From: Spodoptera frugiperda
Taxonomy: Eukaryota > Arthropoda > Insecta > Lepidoptera > Noctuidae
Length of the DNA stretch: 64,000 nucleotides
Assembly: GCF_023101765.2 (NCBI RefSeq)
Contig: NC_064216.1
Location: 11,535,545 to 11,599,544, forward strand
Direction of reading: 5' to 3'
Part shown: piece by piece, positions 33,714 through 44,510 of the stretch
Layout: the number at the start of each line of letters is the position of its first letter
How positions within the stretch are numbered: the first letter of the stretch is position 1
Notes under the pieces: model-generated
What the model was told of the DNA's origin: nothing
What the model saw: the letters and a program-made list of their open reading frames with translations, nothing else
Databases searched by the model: none
Position numbers and translations under genes: made by a program

Positions 33714-33927
33714 CAACGTTATAGTCTAGTGTTCGAGTTTAATAATAATCATTTATTAACAGGAGGGTAAAAATACAGACCGCAAAGATCAAAATTCGTA
33801 CAGAGTATCCAAATATCGGTACAGTAATAGTAAACGCTGCAAAAACAATTCCCCTTTACATGCTCGACCCAATCGCGTGGAAATAGTTTATAGCTGATAT
33901 TTGCTACATTTACCTCATTCGCTAGCC

Positions 33928-34205
33928 TATACAACCGGCTTCACTTGCGATACCCGAATAAAAAGCAACCTATGTGTTATACCCGAAGTAAGAACAGGGT
34001 GGGTTTTAGTCAGTAAGAGTCTGACACTCCCTCTCACTTTACCTAAACCAATTGATGATTTTGCCCTTCAATTATAAAACAAATCTATAATCTATAGCAA
34101 GTTTCAACTAAATCAGTCCAGTAGTTTCTGAGTGAGAGAGTAACAAACACACATACATGCAGACATCGGGATGAAACTCTCGTATTTATAATATAAAATA
34201 GAATA
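33928..34205. repeat. Family G repeat split by a family D fragment
   Basis: G left part 33928-33978 ('ccggcttcacttgcgatacc', 'taaaaagcaacctatgtgtt'), then D 33979-34070 ('ttttagtcagtaagagtctg', 'acactccctctcactttacc'), then G right part ('tttctgagtgagagagtaac', 'ctcgtatttataatataaa'). D seems to have entered a G copy. Confidence 0.65.
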
Positions 34206-35911
34206 GTAGGTTGCGAATTCACTGTATTACTTCTCTCAATTTTGTAGTAAATAAAATAAATCGTATGTGTGTGTTATGTATGTATAAATATACTGTGAAT
34301 GTTTTGAGGTTAGAATAACGGACAAAAGTAGGCTGTTTAGTGTTCTATTTTCAAATGGACTGTCCAATTGGAGTGGATAAATAATTATGTTCAGACAGGC
34401 GTATCGTTGTTGGCATGTTTTGGTATTTTATTTGATATTTATAATATAAAAATGGATGAATCTATTTCTGCTTATGAACGTTAGTCTATTTATTTTTATA
34501 ATATAACAACATTATAAATAGATGTTCGCACTAACTACTCTAGGATTTTACTTCTTCATCAAGAACAGCCTACTGTGTTAGTCCCTCTGTGACTCGAAAT
34601 TAGTAGAGCTTTTCTCCATTAATTTAAATGAGTAATTATTCGTGGACATTTTAAAAGTATCTAATTATGGATTAATTAGAATAAATGATTTGACTTTGAG
34701 TTTGTATGTTTCTTGATATTGTTTATGTTTATTAGAATTAGTTTTAAGAACTTTTTATCGGATTAAAGAAAACTGTAATGCTAGTTTTAAGAAATAAATA
34801 AAAGAACGATACTTACAACAAATACATAGAAGTGTTTCACATTTCCAATCGATTCCTTCGGCACCGGGGCTCGGAAGTGAGATCTCTTCAGTCTGACGGG
34901 CGCTACTGATTTATATGCCCACACAGACACACAGACATGTACTGTAACCTTAGTCTATGAATCATTGTCTTAGAAGGTAGGTTAAAAGAAATGAGTAAGA
35001 AGATAAAGGTCTTATATGACATTAAAATAACACAAAGATATCAGGAAATTACTCCAATATTATTTGGAACCCGAAGTCCTATTTTATCACCTCTGGTTAC
35101 CTGGTTACTGTTTAAAAATAGTACTTTGTAAAACTAAAGTAATTTAAATTAAGAAATCATCGAATTTTACTACCTCCAGATTATAAACATGTTTCCATGT
35201 TGCTGTCAACATATTACGGGAAACACTTTTGCGGAGATCACCTTGTTTCTATCTGCATTGTCGCCGTTCATCAACGACGTTGATCAACTGTTGTTAAACA
35301 AATGTTTACCATGGATACGGGGCTAAACGATACTAGTCATACATGTGTATATGTATGTACCTACAATGTGCAAAAACAAAACATGTTTTGCAAACACACA
35401 TAAACAGGTGTAACATTAAACACGTACAGACCAAAAAACAAAAGAAATCGCGACCCCAAAAAGAAACAATTGTTTAAACAAAATCAAGCGGTCTTGATCC
35501 CAAATTTAATGCTAACACATCAATGAAGGAAACAAAAGGAAAGTAGCGGAATTTTTGACCCAATCGTAAGCAAGGGTTAGGGACCCAATTGTGTGTGTCA
35601 CATAACAATAACATAACATAACAATGCAAGAATAACATGTGAAACAATACGGGTCTGTAATTATATGACGTCATTAGTTATGTACCCAAAAGTATTGTTG
35701 ATGAAGAGGTCAGAAGCCGCGACAATAATGCTGGGTTTGTGTTTGGATTTTTGAATTAGAAACATTGTACCTCTTTGTGCTTTCTGTGTTTAAACGTAAG
35801 GTGAAGTGTTATTCTTTGTTTTGTGTTAATATTAAATAGAAGAGGTTCTATTTGTTTTGTTCTGACTTTATTTAGAAGCGATGATATGCATCGACCTCCA
35901 ATCTTATTTAA
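34206..35911. other. Unassigned noncoding with a family J scrap
   Basis: A diverged reverse family J piece lies at about 34590-34705 ('attagaataaatgatttgac', 'tttgagttt'). Perfect 15-bp palindrome atcaacgacgttgat near 35268. No gene recognised. Confidence 0.4.
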
Positions 35912-36080
35912 AAGTCAAAGTCAAAGCATTTATTTCAATTAATCCTAAATTAGGCACTTTTGAAACGTCAAATTGAATTGTCCGTCAGTCTGTCTGTCAG
36001 TGAAGCTAGGCGCTCGTTCCAAAGTGTTGCTTCGAATGGAGAAGAACGAGCAAGAAACTCCATCGTTACTCTTTTCAAAA
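35912..36080 (+). mobile_element. Family J short retroposon, complete
   Basis: 'aagtcaaagtcaaagcattt', 'cagtgaagctaggcgctcgt', 'tccaaagtgttgcttcgaat', 'gagcaagaaactccatcgtt', 'actctttt'. Same extent as the copy at 57095-57266, whose ends are fixed by a target duplication. The overlapping 97-codon frame is repeat-derived. Confidence 0.75.
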
Positions 36081-36417
36081 AATGTTTTTTACAATATCTC
36101 TGATACATTATTTGATCATTTACCTATTGTATATATATGTAGGAACAATGTAACGACAATACGACGTCAAAACTATGGGACAATAAAACCAATTTGTAAA
36201 GAATATAAAATAAAAAAGCGGGTTGTTTCAAACATAGTGCCCACATATGTACACTTACAATTTTGAAATAATGCTTCTATACAAATAAAAAATAATCTTT
36301 AATTAAAATTTTCAAATAAAAAAAATAACTGCTTGATGCCACAGGATCCCTAGACTACATTGGAATAAATTAATACTTTAATTTAACGTGTAACTAGTGG
36401 TCGTATTAGAGCATTGT
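36081..36417. other. AT-rich; probably includes LINE 3' UTR
   Basis: The part next to 36418 is downstream of the Jockey-type ORF stop on the minus strand and probably includes its 3' UTR; the exact end is not clear. Confidence 0.4.
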
Positions 36418-37070
36418 CTAGTGTGAGCGAGTGTCCAGTGGAGCCGGACCAACATGCTGCCACACATTTTTATCTTCAATATAATCTGACAGTTTATAAT
36501 ATGCCTGTTTACACAGTTCACGCTTTATACAAGATTTAAATTTTTTCTCATTCAGATTCAGTATGGTGGTTGGTAGTTTATTGTAACACTTAACACAAAA
36601 TCCCATGAAGGATTTCTGCACTTTGGACAATCGGAATTGCGGTATAGCTAACTTATTTTTACCTCTCGTATTAAAATTGTGTCTGTCGCTTCTTTTTTCA
36701 AACAATTGTTGATTTTTTCTCACGTACATAATATTTTCGTAAATGAATTGAGAAGGCACTGTAAGAATGTTTATAGTTTTAAATAGTTCTCTCAAAGATT
36801 CGCGACGGGGCAAGTTATATATTGCTCGAATAGCTCGCTTTTGCAAAATAAAAATTGATTCTACATCCGCAGCTCGCCCCCACAGCAAAATGCCGTAAGA
36901 CATTATGCTGTGAAAATAACTAAAATAAACAAGTCTTGCCGTACCTACGTCCGTTAGCTGCCTAATCTGTCTAACTGCATAAGCAGCTGAGCTTAGTCTC
37001 CCCGAAAGTGCTTTTATATGGGGCCCCCATTGTAATCTATCATCTAATGTGATACCCAAAAATATAGAAA
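36418..37070 (-). pseudogene. Jockey-type LINE reverse transcriptase ORF, 5'-truncated
   Basis: The C-terminal end of a non-LTR retrotransposon ORF2, which copies element RNA into target DNA. Reading from about 37070, the frame gives FLGITLDDRLQWGPHI, the conserved block after the polymerase palm, then the thumb/C-terminal block with AYAVRQIRQLTDVGTARLVY, SIMSYGILLWG, LQKRAIRAIYNL and FNTRGKNKL, ending in a TAG at 36418-36420. About 215 residues remain. The endonuclease and catalytic YxDD motif are missing, so the copy is dead, but the remaining frame has no stop, suggesting a fairly recent insertion. I know this arrangement from the Jockey clade (Daphne-like) of Lepidoptera. The open frame extends about 20 residues further upstream into a SINE (37071-37137); that N-terminus is not LINE sequence. 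Confidence 0.85.
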
Positions 37071-37270
37071 ACGTTTCCGCACTAGGATTTTCTCCTATGT
37101 CATGGGTGCGTTTACAAACATACAAGTTCACTAACACATTACACCAAGACCCGGAACAACAATTTGTGGATCACACACAGAGTTGCTCCGTGCGGGATCG
37201 AACCTGCTATACGTTTATACGTTGCGCGGCAGTCAGTTGCCTAGCTACTGTGCTAACCGTCCAGACAAAT
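37071..37270 (-). mobile_element. SINE family A, joined to LINE
   Basis: Minus strand head 'ctggacggttagcacagtag', B box region 'gcaggttcgatcccgcacgg', body 'agcaactctgtgtgtgatcc', 'acaaattgttgttccgggtc', tail 'gacataggagaaaatcctag'. The tail lacks its A-run and runs straight into the truncated LINE ORF, in the same orientation. Confidence 0.82.
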
Positions 37271-37799
37271 GCCCTTAGGAATACTCACAAGCCGAAAACG
37301 CAAAGACGTCGACGTAAAGACGTAACCCCGACGTAAAGCCTTTTACTATATACTTAACTGATACTGGAGAAAATGGGAACTATTTATAAAGGAATAAATA
37401 CGTAATCAATATCCTAATTCCTATTTAACAACACAATTTCGTCCCCATAGTCCAACAACCTTACATTTCAACATAAATCTCGATTCTACTAATAAGCCAC
37501 TCAAACAAAACTGCAACAATGCAATGTAAAATAAACAGCGCAAACTGCGAAACATGTTTAAGCACCCGACTATGTCTGCGGAATTTATTACTCCTAAATC
37601 CAGTCGCCGCGCACACTAGCGGAATTCTTAAACTCGTACAGCTTTCTTTGTTGCCTAAAATAGTTTAGGTACATATAATGTGGTTGCGATTCAAGTAATC
37701 TATATATAAATACAAGAAGTGTCTGTATATTAAACACTGTTTAATAAAACAAATAATAAGTTGATAAGAAAATTTTATTGTAATAGAAAAAAAAATTAA
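37271..37799. other. Unassigned noncoding
   Basis: 'gacgtcgacgtaaagacgta' near 37306 is a small CG-containing direct repeat. Nothing else. Confidence 0.35.
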
Positions 37800-38030
37800 A
37801 AGTTATCTTTTTATGTTGGTCGGTTTGCACATGCTAATATCTCCGAAACTAATGAACAGATTTCAATGAAACTTTTTTGTTGTATAGTTAGCTAATAAGT
37901 GTGGGCAACATATATGGCGCATGCAACATATGGGGATATGACATAATTGCTTTTGAAAATTGGAAAAAATATTGCTTAAAGTCATTGTTCTACCAATATT
38001 TTAAGTTACAGAAGCGGACAGAAGCTAGTC
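37800..38030. repeat. Family G-like repeat, diverged variant
   Basis: 'tcggtttgcacatgctaata', 'tctccgaaactaatgaacag', 'atttcaatgaaac', ending 'agcggacagaagctagtc'. Same overall plan as family G with a different middle. Confidence 0.5.
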
Positions 38031-38297
38031 TTTAAATATAGCTTAGCTACCGAGAATTGGTTGCGATTTAAGTAATCTCTAAATACATGGGTAGGTAGTA
38101 TGGGTACCTACTTAGTTGGTAGTGGGTTACGTCCGTCGGTTTTTGGTAGTGTTTCCAGGCTTTTGTTACCCGTCTAAAGTGATGGATAGGTTTAGTTCAC
38201 GCGGTTTTTCCGCGTGGGTGTATAAAAATGTGTATAGTGTGGAGTAGTATAGTTTAAAAGTTTCATAGTAAGTCTGTCTTTTATATTCATATAATAA

Positions 38298-39634
38298 CAC
38301 TGGTCAACAAAATAATAATATTTTTTTTGCCGTTGCTCAAATGTGGTATTTTTTCATACCTTGGTATGCAACTACTATAAATATGTTCGTAAAAAAAAAT
38401 TTAAACACCTATTTTTTTCATAAAATACATTTGTTAAGAAGTAACCAAAAATTACTGACGTTCGTAAATATTTTTTAAAAAGAATTTATTCTGAGAATGT
38501 TTTTGTTCTTTTTGCTTGCCTCTTGTAATTATAAGACAGATGATCTCGTTTTAGTGTTCAACAAAAATCTGCAAGCATTCTCGGCGACCACTTTCCTTGG
38601 TATCTTCTTTCCATCGCCATGATGTCTTGATGGAATCTTTCCCCGTGCTCATCGCTTACTGCACCCAAATTTTCGGGGAAAAAATCTAGATGGGGATGAA
38701 GGAAATGTATCTTCAAAGACATATTATATCCTAAATCTTGTAGAAGTTTAGAAACTATCTCCTTATAGTTCGCAGACTTTGTGTTTCCCAAAAAATTCTT
38801 TGACACTTTTTCCTTTAGTGGAGGTTGCGGCGGTGGACAGTTTTCGGTATGAGGAAGCGGTTTAGTTACTGATTCTACATCAGAGTACACAATTTTATTT
38901 CTCGTTTTATAGGAATATCCTTTAAGTTTCGTTAAACAGAAATAACAATCAGTAATATGATCTTTTTGTCCTCTCCAAAGTGTAGGTTTAGAAAAAGGCA
39001 TTGCTAGGTGGGTACCTTTAAACCATCTTCTTTAATAACGAATACATCTTAAACAAAAATAACTCGGAGCCCAACTTTTTTTAATAGTTTCAGGAATATT
39101 GAAACCAAAATAGTTACAAATTGTAAATATTATTAAGTAATGTGTAGGTCGTTCTCGATTAGAACTTGAAGTAAACTCTCCACAAATAAAACATAAGAGA
39201 TCTGGTGAATTTAAGCACTTTCGATTCATATTGTACTTCTACATTTTCTTTTAAACTGAAACTTATCAAAAAAATAACAGAAAAAAGCTAGTCACAATTT
39301 CAATAAACAGTTGAAAAAACACTGGAAATCGAACGTCGTCTAGTGTTGAATAGCGATATAATGCGATAAAAAACTAAGAATAACATACACTAAATGTGCA
39401 CAAATGTGAGGGTATATCGTGTCCTTACAAATATCAGTTTTGTTATTGTTAGAATGGCCAACCACAATACTTATTTTCGATAGACCGTCAAAATTTTTCA
39501 AATTCAAAGTAAGTCGTTTATTTAGATATTTCGATGTAATAGATTGTTTTTATTATTATTTTTTAAATATTTATATATGAGAGATACCGAAAATACATAA
39601 ATTAATTAACGGCAAAAAACCATGTTGACCAGTG
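38298..39634. mobile_element. Complete 1.34-kb DNA transposon with TIRs and 3-bp TSD
   Basis: Ends are inverted: left 'cactggtcaacaaaataata' with 'ttttttttgccgttg' a little inside; right, reversed, 'cactggtcaacatggttttt' with 'tgccgtt'. The first 12 bases are identical. Both ends are flanked by taa (38295-38297 and 39635-39637), a 3-bp target duplication. A terminal CACTG plus 3-bp duplication is what I would expect from the CMC (CACTA/Chapaev) group, but this is inference; a 4-bp aata duplication with ends starting ACACTGG is an alternative reading. The only gene inside is the broken minus-strand ORF at 38486-39229, so the copy is nonautonomous. Confidence 0.82.
38486..39229 (-). pseudogene. 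Transposon protein ('GERFHQDI' family), internally shortened, two in-frame stops
   Basis: One continuous minus-strand frame of 248 codons starting MNRKCLN at 39229. Residues 1-65 hold CFIC (13-16), a Trp-Ala-Pro at 53-55 and CLRC (59-62), a zinc-binding-like head; codon 66 is TAA; 67-76 continue in frame; residues 77-223 hold a C-x-x-C in DCYFC (94-98), a Pro-rich linker (126-137), then LKIHFLHPHLDFFPENLG, SDEHGERFHQDIMAMERRYQ and MLADFC. Codon 224 is TGA where, from memory of the family, a Trp is expected (ADYCW-TLKRD); TLKRD follows in frame, and the natural stop is at 38486-38488. From memory, arthropod relatives are much longer between the linker and the 'NFLGN' block, so the middle seems deleted. 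Function unknown; possibly a transposase or accessory protein of the surrounding element. Dead unless stops are recoded. Confidence 0.8.
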
Positions 39635-40426
39635 TAATATGTGTAGTGAAAAGCGATTATATCAAACAGACACACGAATTTTATTTAATAGATGTTTAGG
39701 TGCTTTTAATACATACGAGTCCTTTACAATGTCATATAACTTACCTATTTGTTGTAGCAGCAATGTTAAATTTGATAATAATTGTCTATTGCCGTGTGTC
39801 CTGTAAAATTGCTTTTAACCTTAAACTATTACAAACAAGTACCTTACAAACATCGATAAACGCATTCACAGATTTCAAAAGATTTTTTGAATACAAACGT
39901 ACAATTAAAATGATGGTAATCAATTTCCACTAACACCAACAACCCCCATAAAAGCTAACAAGCAACAAGATACAGCTCTTCAAGAAATTAAAATAATAAC
40001 CAAACATTCACAGTTTTCCGTCCATTCCAGCTTTACTATGCAAATGTAATCTTCTATTATCACAGACAGGGTATTAATGAGGAGGACTTGATCAGTAATG
40101 GGGAAGTCTTGTAGCCTTAAAACAAGTTCTTCCTAATTCCAGCCAGACGGGCCTGAAGTTCGTAGACGGACGAGGGGGCCGCCCTAACTCTGAGGGTGTT
40201 GGACTGTTGAAGTAAGCGCGGATTTACCTCATTGGCATTTTAAAGTGTTTTAAATTATATTTACATTTTTTGAGGTGAATGAATATTTTTTGGTGGTTTG
40301 ATGTTGCGGAGATGTGGTTTTTGGTTTTGGTGATCTTTTGCTGTGATGTTAGGAAAATGTAATTTGACTACCGTAGGTCCTGAAGTTTTTTCTAATTTTT
40401 ATTAATCTGTTTATTAAACACTAGAC
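39635..40426. other. Unassigned noncoding
   Basis: A GC-richer patch at 40130-40215 ('agacgggcctgaagttcgta', 'gacggacgagggggccgccc') is unique in the window; function unknown. Confidence 0.35.
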
Positions 40427-40595
40427 TTCTGCCAACAGATTCGACCGCATTCTCGTGGGATAAAAAGTGTCTTATGTTTCAAATCAACTCATACCTTGTT
40501 TGTATACTAAATTTCATCAAAATCTGTGTTGTAGTTTCTGGACGATTGATGAACAAACGTTCAAACAAACAAACTTTAGTTTTATGGACAAATCA
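40427..40595. repeat. Family G repeat
   Basis: 'ctagacttctgccaacagat', 'tcgtgggataaaaagtgtct', 'ctaaatttcatcaaaatctg', 'acaaacgttcaaacaaacaa'. Confidence 0.75.
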
Positions 40596-40974
40596 GTCAA
40601 AACATAGCACATCTTCCTGAACGATAATTTCTGAATTGAATAGCTCTAGTATTACATTTAACATTAGTTTAATAAGTAACAACAAAATTGAGGAATAGTA
40701 TTAAATACATAAGCTACTAAACTCCTAAATGATTCTAGAGAGAGATAGCTTCCTCAAAACATTTTATCACAAGTAAAGTCGTTACTAAAATCTAGTATAA
40801 CAAAGCCAAGCAGTCAGTTTTAGCACTCAATCTGTCGTTATCATACGGGACCGGAGTTAAGGTCATATGGCAGGAAGTACTCCACTGATAACTGATAACC
40901 CGGTAATTAATCAATTACTACTATATTCGTACATTGGGACGTGTCTATATGTCTGTTGAAACTAACATTAGAAC
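40596..40974. other. Unassigned noncoding
   Basis: Nothing recognised. Confidence 0.35.
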
Positions 40975-41062
40975 TTAAGACGGGATATTTACCATGTTTA
41001 TTTATGTCTATGAGTTTCCGACATTTCGGCACTGTTGCAAGCGCCATGATCACGGATGAACT
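40975..41062 (+). repeat. Family E repeat
   Basis: 'cttaagacgggatatttacc', 'atgtttatttatgtctatga', 'gtttccgacatttcggcact', 'gttgcaagcgccatgatcac'. Nearly the same as 24610-24703. Confidence 0.72.
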
Positions 41063-41127
41063 CACCGTCTCACTTAACTTTGTTGATACTTATTATTTAT
41101 TATTGACCCAATCCTCCTTCCCTTCCT

Positions 41128-41215
41128 TATAGGCGAAAATGTTGTTGTAACTCCTCTGGTGTTGCGGGTGAGCATTGGCAGTGTTGCTTGCTTACCATCA
41201 GGTGATCTGATTTGC
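41128..41215 (-). mobile_element. Family C SINE fragment
   Basis: 'gttgtaactcctctggtgtt', 'gcgggtgagcattggcagtg', 'gcttaccatcaggtgatctg'. Only the 5' half of the SINE remains. Confidence 0.65.
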
Positions 41216-41224
41216 TCGTGCTTC

Positions 41225-41370
41225 ATTTTACGTTAGTCGTCTTGGGTTCGATAGTAGGTAAAGTACTTATAGTAGGTAAAGTATTATTAAAAAATCTTTT
41301 CTTTCGGTTTTCTCAGTAATTTTGTTGAAACAGGAATTGTGGCCATAGGCTTTTTGGCCGAAGGCTCGTT
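41225..41370 (+). mobile_element. SINE family B, strongly diverged
   Basis: 'gtcgtcttgggttcgatagt', 'aaagtattattaaaaaatct', 'tttcggttttctcagtaatt', 'caggaattgtggccatagg' follow the order of the reference copy at 22240. A 15-bp segment (aggtaaagtactta type) is duplicated inside. Confidence 0.5.
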
Positions 41371-41387
41371 TCCCATTATACATTTAA

Positions 41388-41471
41388 GTCTTTGACTGCC
41401 AACTAGAAAACTGTTGAAGGCAAATTCTTCGCTAACGTAGGTCACCGGTAACCACCACGACGTTCAATGTG
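41388..41471 (-). mobile_element. TTAA-flanked short MITE (copy 3)
   Basis: Left TTAA at 41384-41387; the right site has become TGAA (41472-41475). Starts 'gtctttgactgccaactaga', centre 'aggtcaccggtaaccacc', ends 'gacgttcaatgtg'. Palindrome partly decayed. Abuts a SINE remnant. Confidence 0.75.
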
Positions 41472-41599
41472 TGAATGAATATGCACATAATATATATGTC
41501 TGCCTGATCGCTTCTAAAATAATAGTGTTAGGTTTATAAATATGGTTAATATCAATAAACGTTGTCCATTTCAGTAAGTAGTAGCGTAACATTACCTTT

Positions 41600-41715
41600 T
41601 CTGTGTATTAATGCGAAAGTCAAACCGTTTGTTTGTTGCGCTTTCACTCCTAAACTGCTGTATCGATTTCAATGCATGTATTTGGAATAAAGATAGATAT
41701 AACATCTTTAAGTAT
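41600..41715. repeat. Family G-like fragment
   Basis: 'gtttgtttgttgcgctttca', 'ctcctaaactgctgtatcga', 'tttggaataaagatagatat' follow a common 'adjacent to family G' pattern. Diverged. Confidence 0.45.
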
Positions 41716-41883
41716 TCTTTCTAAAATGACAGTTAAACAATTTGCATAATTTGCTGGTTGAAATATAGACTTCATTTAAGTCCAGTTAAGTAGTGACGAC
41801 TTCTTAAATCGAAATTAACATATTCATATAATATAAGTATACAGAATCTTATTTGTATTATATTTTTTTACGATAAGGATTAG

Positions 41884-41961
41884 CCGCAGAAAGCTCTGCA
41901 CAGAGAGGAGTGGAAAGAGGGCAGAGAGGCTTTTGCCCTGCAGTGGGACGATCACAGATAA
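41884..41961 (+). pseudogene. LINE ORF extreme C-terminus with 3' tail
   Basis: A 25-codon frame ending LHREEWKEGREAFALQWDDH then Arg and a TAA at 41959-41961, followed at once by an (aaaat)/(aaata)-rich tail to about 41990. The 'EAFALQWDDHR-stop' ending is what I know from C-termini of lepidopteran non-LTR retrotransposon ORF2 proteins. A TAG sits immediately 5' in the same frame, and nothing of the reverse transcriptase is left. This is the last scrap of a 5'-truncated insertion; the clade cannot be assigned with confidence. Confidence 0.55.
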
Positions 41962-41989
41962 AAATAAAAATAAACTAAAATAAATAATT

Positions 41990-43327
41990 TCTACAAATAA
42001 AAAGATTCTCAGAAGTACTTAATTGGATTTTTCATATACATATTTTTATTTATATGCAATATGAATGACGTAATAATTACATAGTAAAACTAAATTAATC
42101 TTTTTAGTTTTATTGAATTACTTCCTTTATCGATAATGATACACTTATGACTTTAGTGACATAACAGCTATAGGTACATCATATTTATATCTTCGTTCAT
42201 TATATTACATTTTTATGGCTTTTCTGAGCGAAATGATAACTCCATATTGTTGCATAATACGTTGATAAGAAAGAGTAAGACTTGTATGTTTTGTAATTGT
42301 TATTTTTATTTTGAAGATAACATTTTGGTTTCTTGGTTGTTATAATAGTTAAGTAATATTTTAAGTTTCTACATACTAGGAAGAAATTTTAATTGTATTA
42401 GATTTTTAGTTTTCAGTAGTAAAAATTAATAAGATTGAGAGCCCCAGGGTCCGGGTGATTCTTAAAAAAAAAACACATAAATTAACGTTGTCATTATCCT
42501 CAACCAAAAGTTAACAATTCTGCCGATTGAAACTCAAAATTTGGTTTCAATAAATTAAAATGTGACACTGCTCTCAATCAATCCAATAATAAGGACAATA
42601 ATAAGCTACCACGATACTTACTAACACGGGACATTAATGATTTGTGAAATAAAAGTTTACGTATTTTTTTTAAGAAACACCTGTCCACTTTTTAACGATA
42701 AATCAAAAAAGTGAATTGAAGCTATTTGCTAGTTCCTAATACAAGATATTGTTCTGATCGTAACAATATATTTTATTTAACGAATTCTAAACAGCACTTT
42801 GCATATCATACTTCTTCTTGATACTAAGATGTGATCACAAAAATAGTGATAATGTATTAAAAAACTACTATATCAAAAATATATATGGCAAGACATCATC
42901 CACACACGTCACACATTTTACCTCTAAAAAGTAAAAACGTCAAAAAAATAAAACGAAAGTAATTTAAAACCATTACCACACATCAAAGGCCATCATGAGA
43001 GTACAGACCACCCACCCATCAAAAGGCAGGCCTCCTCGCCCGTCGCTTAACCTCAGTAAATCTTGTTTGACGGCACGTTTTTCAAAATGTCACCTCCTCA
43101 CTAACACTCCTTACTAATAAATAAGTGGAGACAGTACTTTGGGGTGTAAAGTACTTAGTAGTTATTTTTGGTACCGTATTGCTGAGTAGGGCTGTCTTCC
43201 ATTTTAACTGCGGACCAAATATTCTTAAGCCTTCGTGTCTGTAAATGTATGTACAAATTGATTTGCAGTTTCTATTAAGTTATATAAATGAAAAACATTA
43301 TTATAAATTTGGTATTAACTGTTGCAC
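41990..43327. other. Unassigned AT-rich noncoding
   Basis: 42980-43115 is less AT-rich and contains 'aggcctcctcgcccgtcgct'; no copies in the window. No gene. Confidence 0.35.
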
Positions 43328-43418
43328 ATAGAGACATTTAATGATTATTTAAACTATTCCTTAGTAACGATTTTATTCCGAAAACAAATATTAAGGACTA
43401 GGTTAAGTAACTATTAAA
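43328..43418 (+). repeat. Two-copy dispersed repeat (partner at 15058)
   Basis: 'gagacatttaatgattattt', 'aaactattcc', 'taacgatttt', 'ttaaggactaggttaagtaa' align with 15058-15143. Confidence 0.55.
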
Positions 43419-43424
43419 TGATTT

Positions 43425-43555
43425 TTTGGATGTTTGTCCGTCAATCACGCTGAAACTACTAAACGGATTTTGATGAAATTTGGTATAAAGACAGGATATG
43501 AGCCGACGTGTGTGATACGGTACTTTCAAAGCCGCAGGCAGGAGCTAGTTTAAAC
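43425..43555. repeat. Family G repeat
   Basis: 'tggatgtttgtccgtcaatc', 'acgctgaaactactaaacgg', 'attttgatgaaatttggtat', 'gccgcaggcaggagctagtt'. Confidence 0.75.
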
Positions 43556-44510
43556 TAATCCAACCAATATAAAGACTAAACTTTACATCAACCTCAACCA
43601 ATTCTTGAAAGGTACACAACAATACATTTAAGAAACCTTGAAATACCAACCCTAGTTTCCCCATCCGTACTCCCCTGGGCACAATACACCGCTTGGGTTC
43701 GAGTATACTCTCTGCTCTGCCCTACAACGATTATGTATTATAGTTTTATGGCATTCCCCGAACCATTACTTCAGAGGGTGACTGAAAATAGACTTCAGGC
43801 TTAAAGACGAATTTTCGACGAAAAAAAACTTTGCTTGAAGTGGTTTTTTAAGAGTTTCCGTTGTGTTTCTGGAATTTGAAGTAGGTATGTAATTGTTTTT
43901 TTTTTTTCGAGTTTGGAACGGTTCGTTTACCTTATACACTTGGGATACAAGCAGGGCTATTCTATTGTGTTACTTACAAAAAAAAAGAAATGTAAAGAAT
44001 ATATAGATCGAGTGGTATTTATTGGATAACAGTGAATTGACAGTGAATTTCAAGACATTTGTTTTGCTTAGCAGAAAGCACGTGAATTATCATTAAATTA
44101 CCTATGATCATTGCTGAACATGCCTCCCGCAATGATTTCTAAATCAGTCGAATAGAAGCAATGCAATATTAATTTCTCAATAAGTACAAGTAAATAAACA
44201 CAGGAAGCATAATATTAATCGTAAGGTAAAGGCACCATTTATAGTCCGGCCAGCTAATGTTGTATTACGTCATTTTCCGATGGTAAATTTCTAATCTCCC
44301 ATGTTTCCACCTCCCGTTACATAATGTGCCATGGCAAGAGTTGCAACATTATGGTTAAGCAACTAGCCTATATTTGTGGTGTAAAGTACAGGCACTAGCG
44401 GTGCGAATTTGCCTTGATGAGGATGGGATAGGCTAAGAAAATATCGTCTTAATTGTGTATTGAAGGATAGATTGCTTCATAAATCATACACATCTTAAAA
44501 ATACATTTTA
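43556..44510. other. Unassigned noncoding
   Basis: No repeat copies recognised; 44250-44420 looks unique. No coding frame. Confidence 0.35.
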
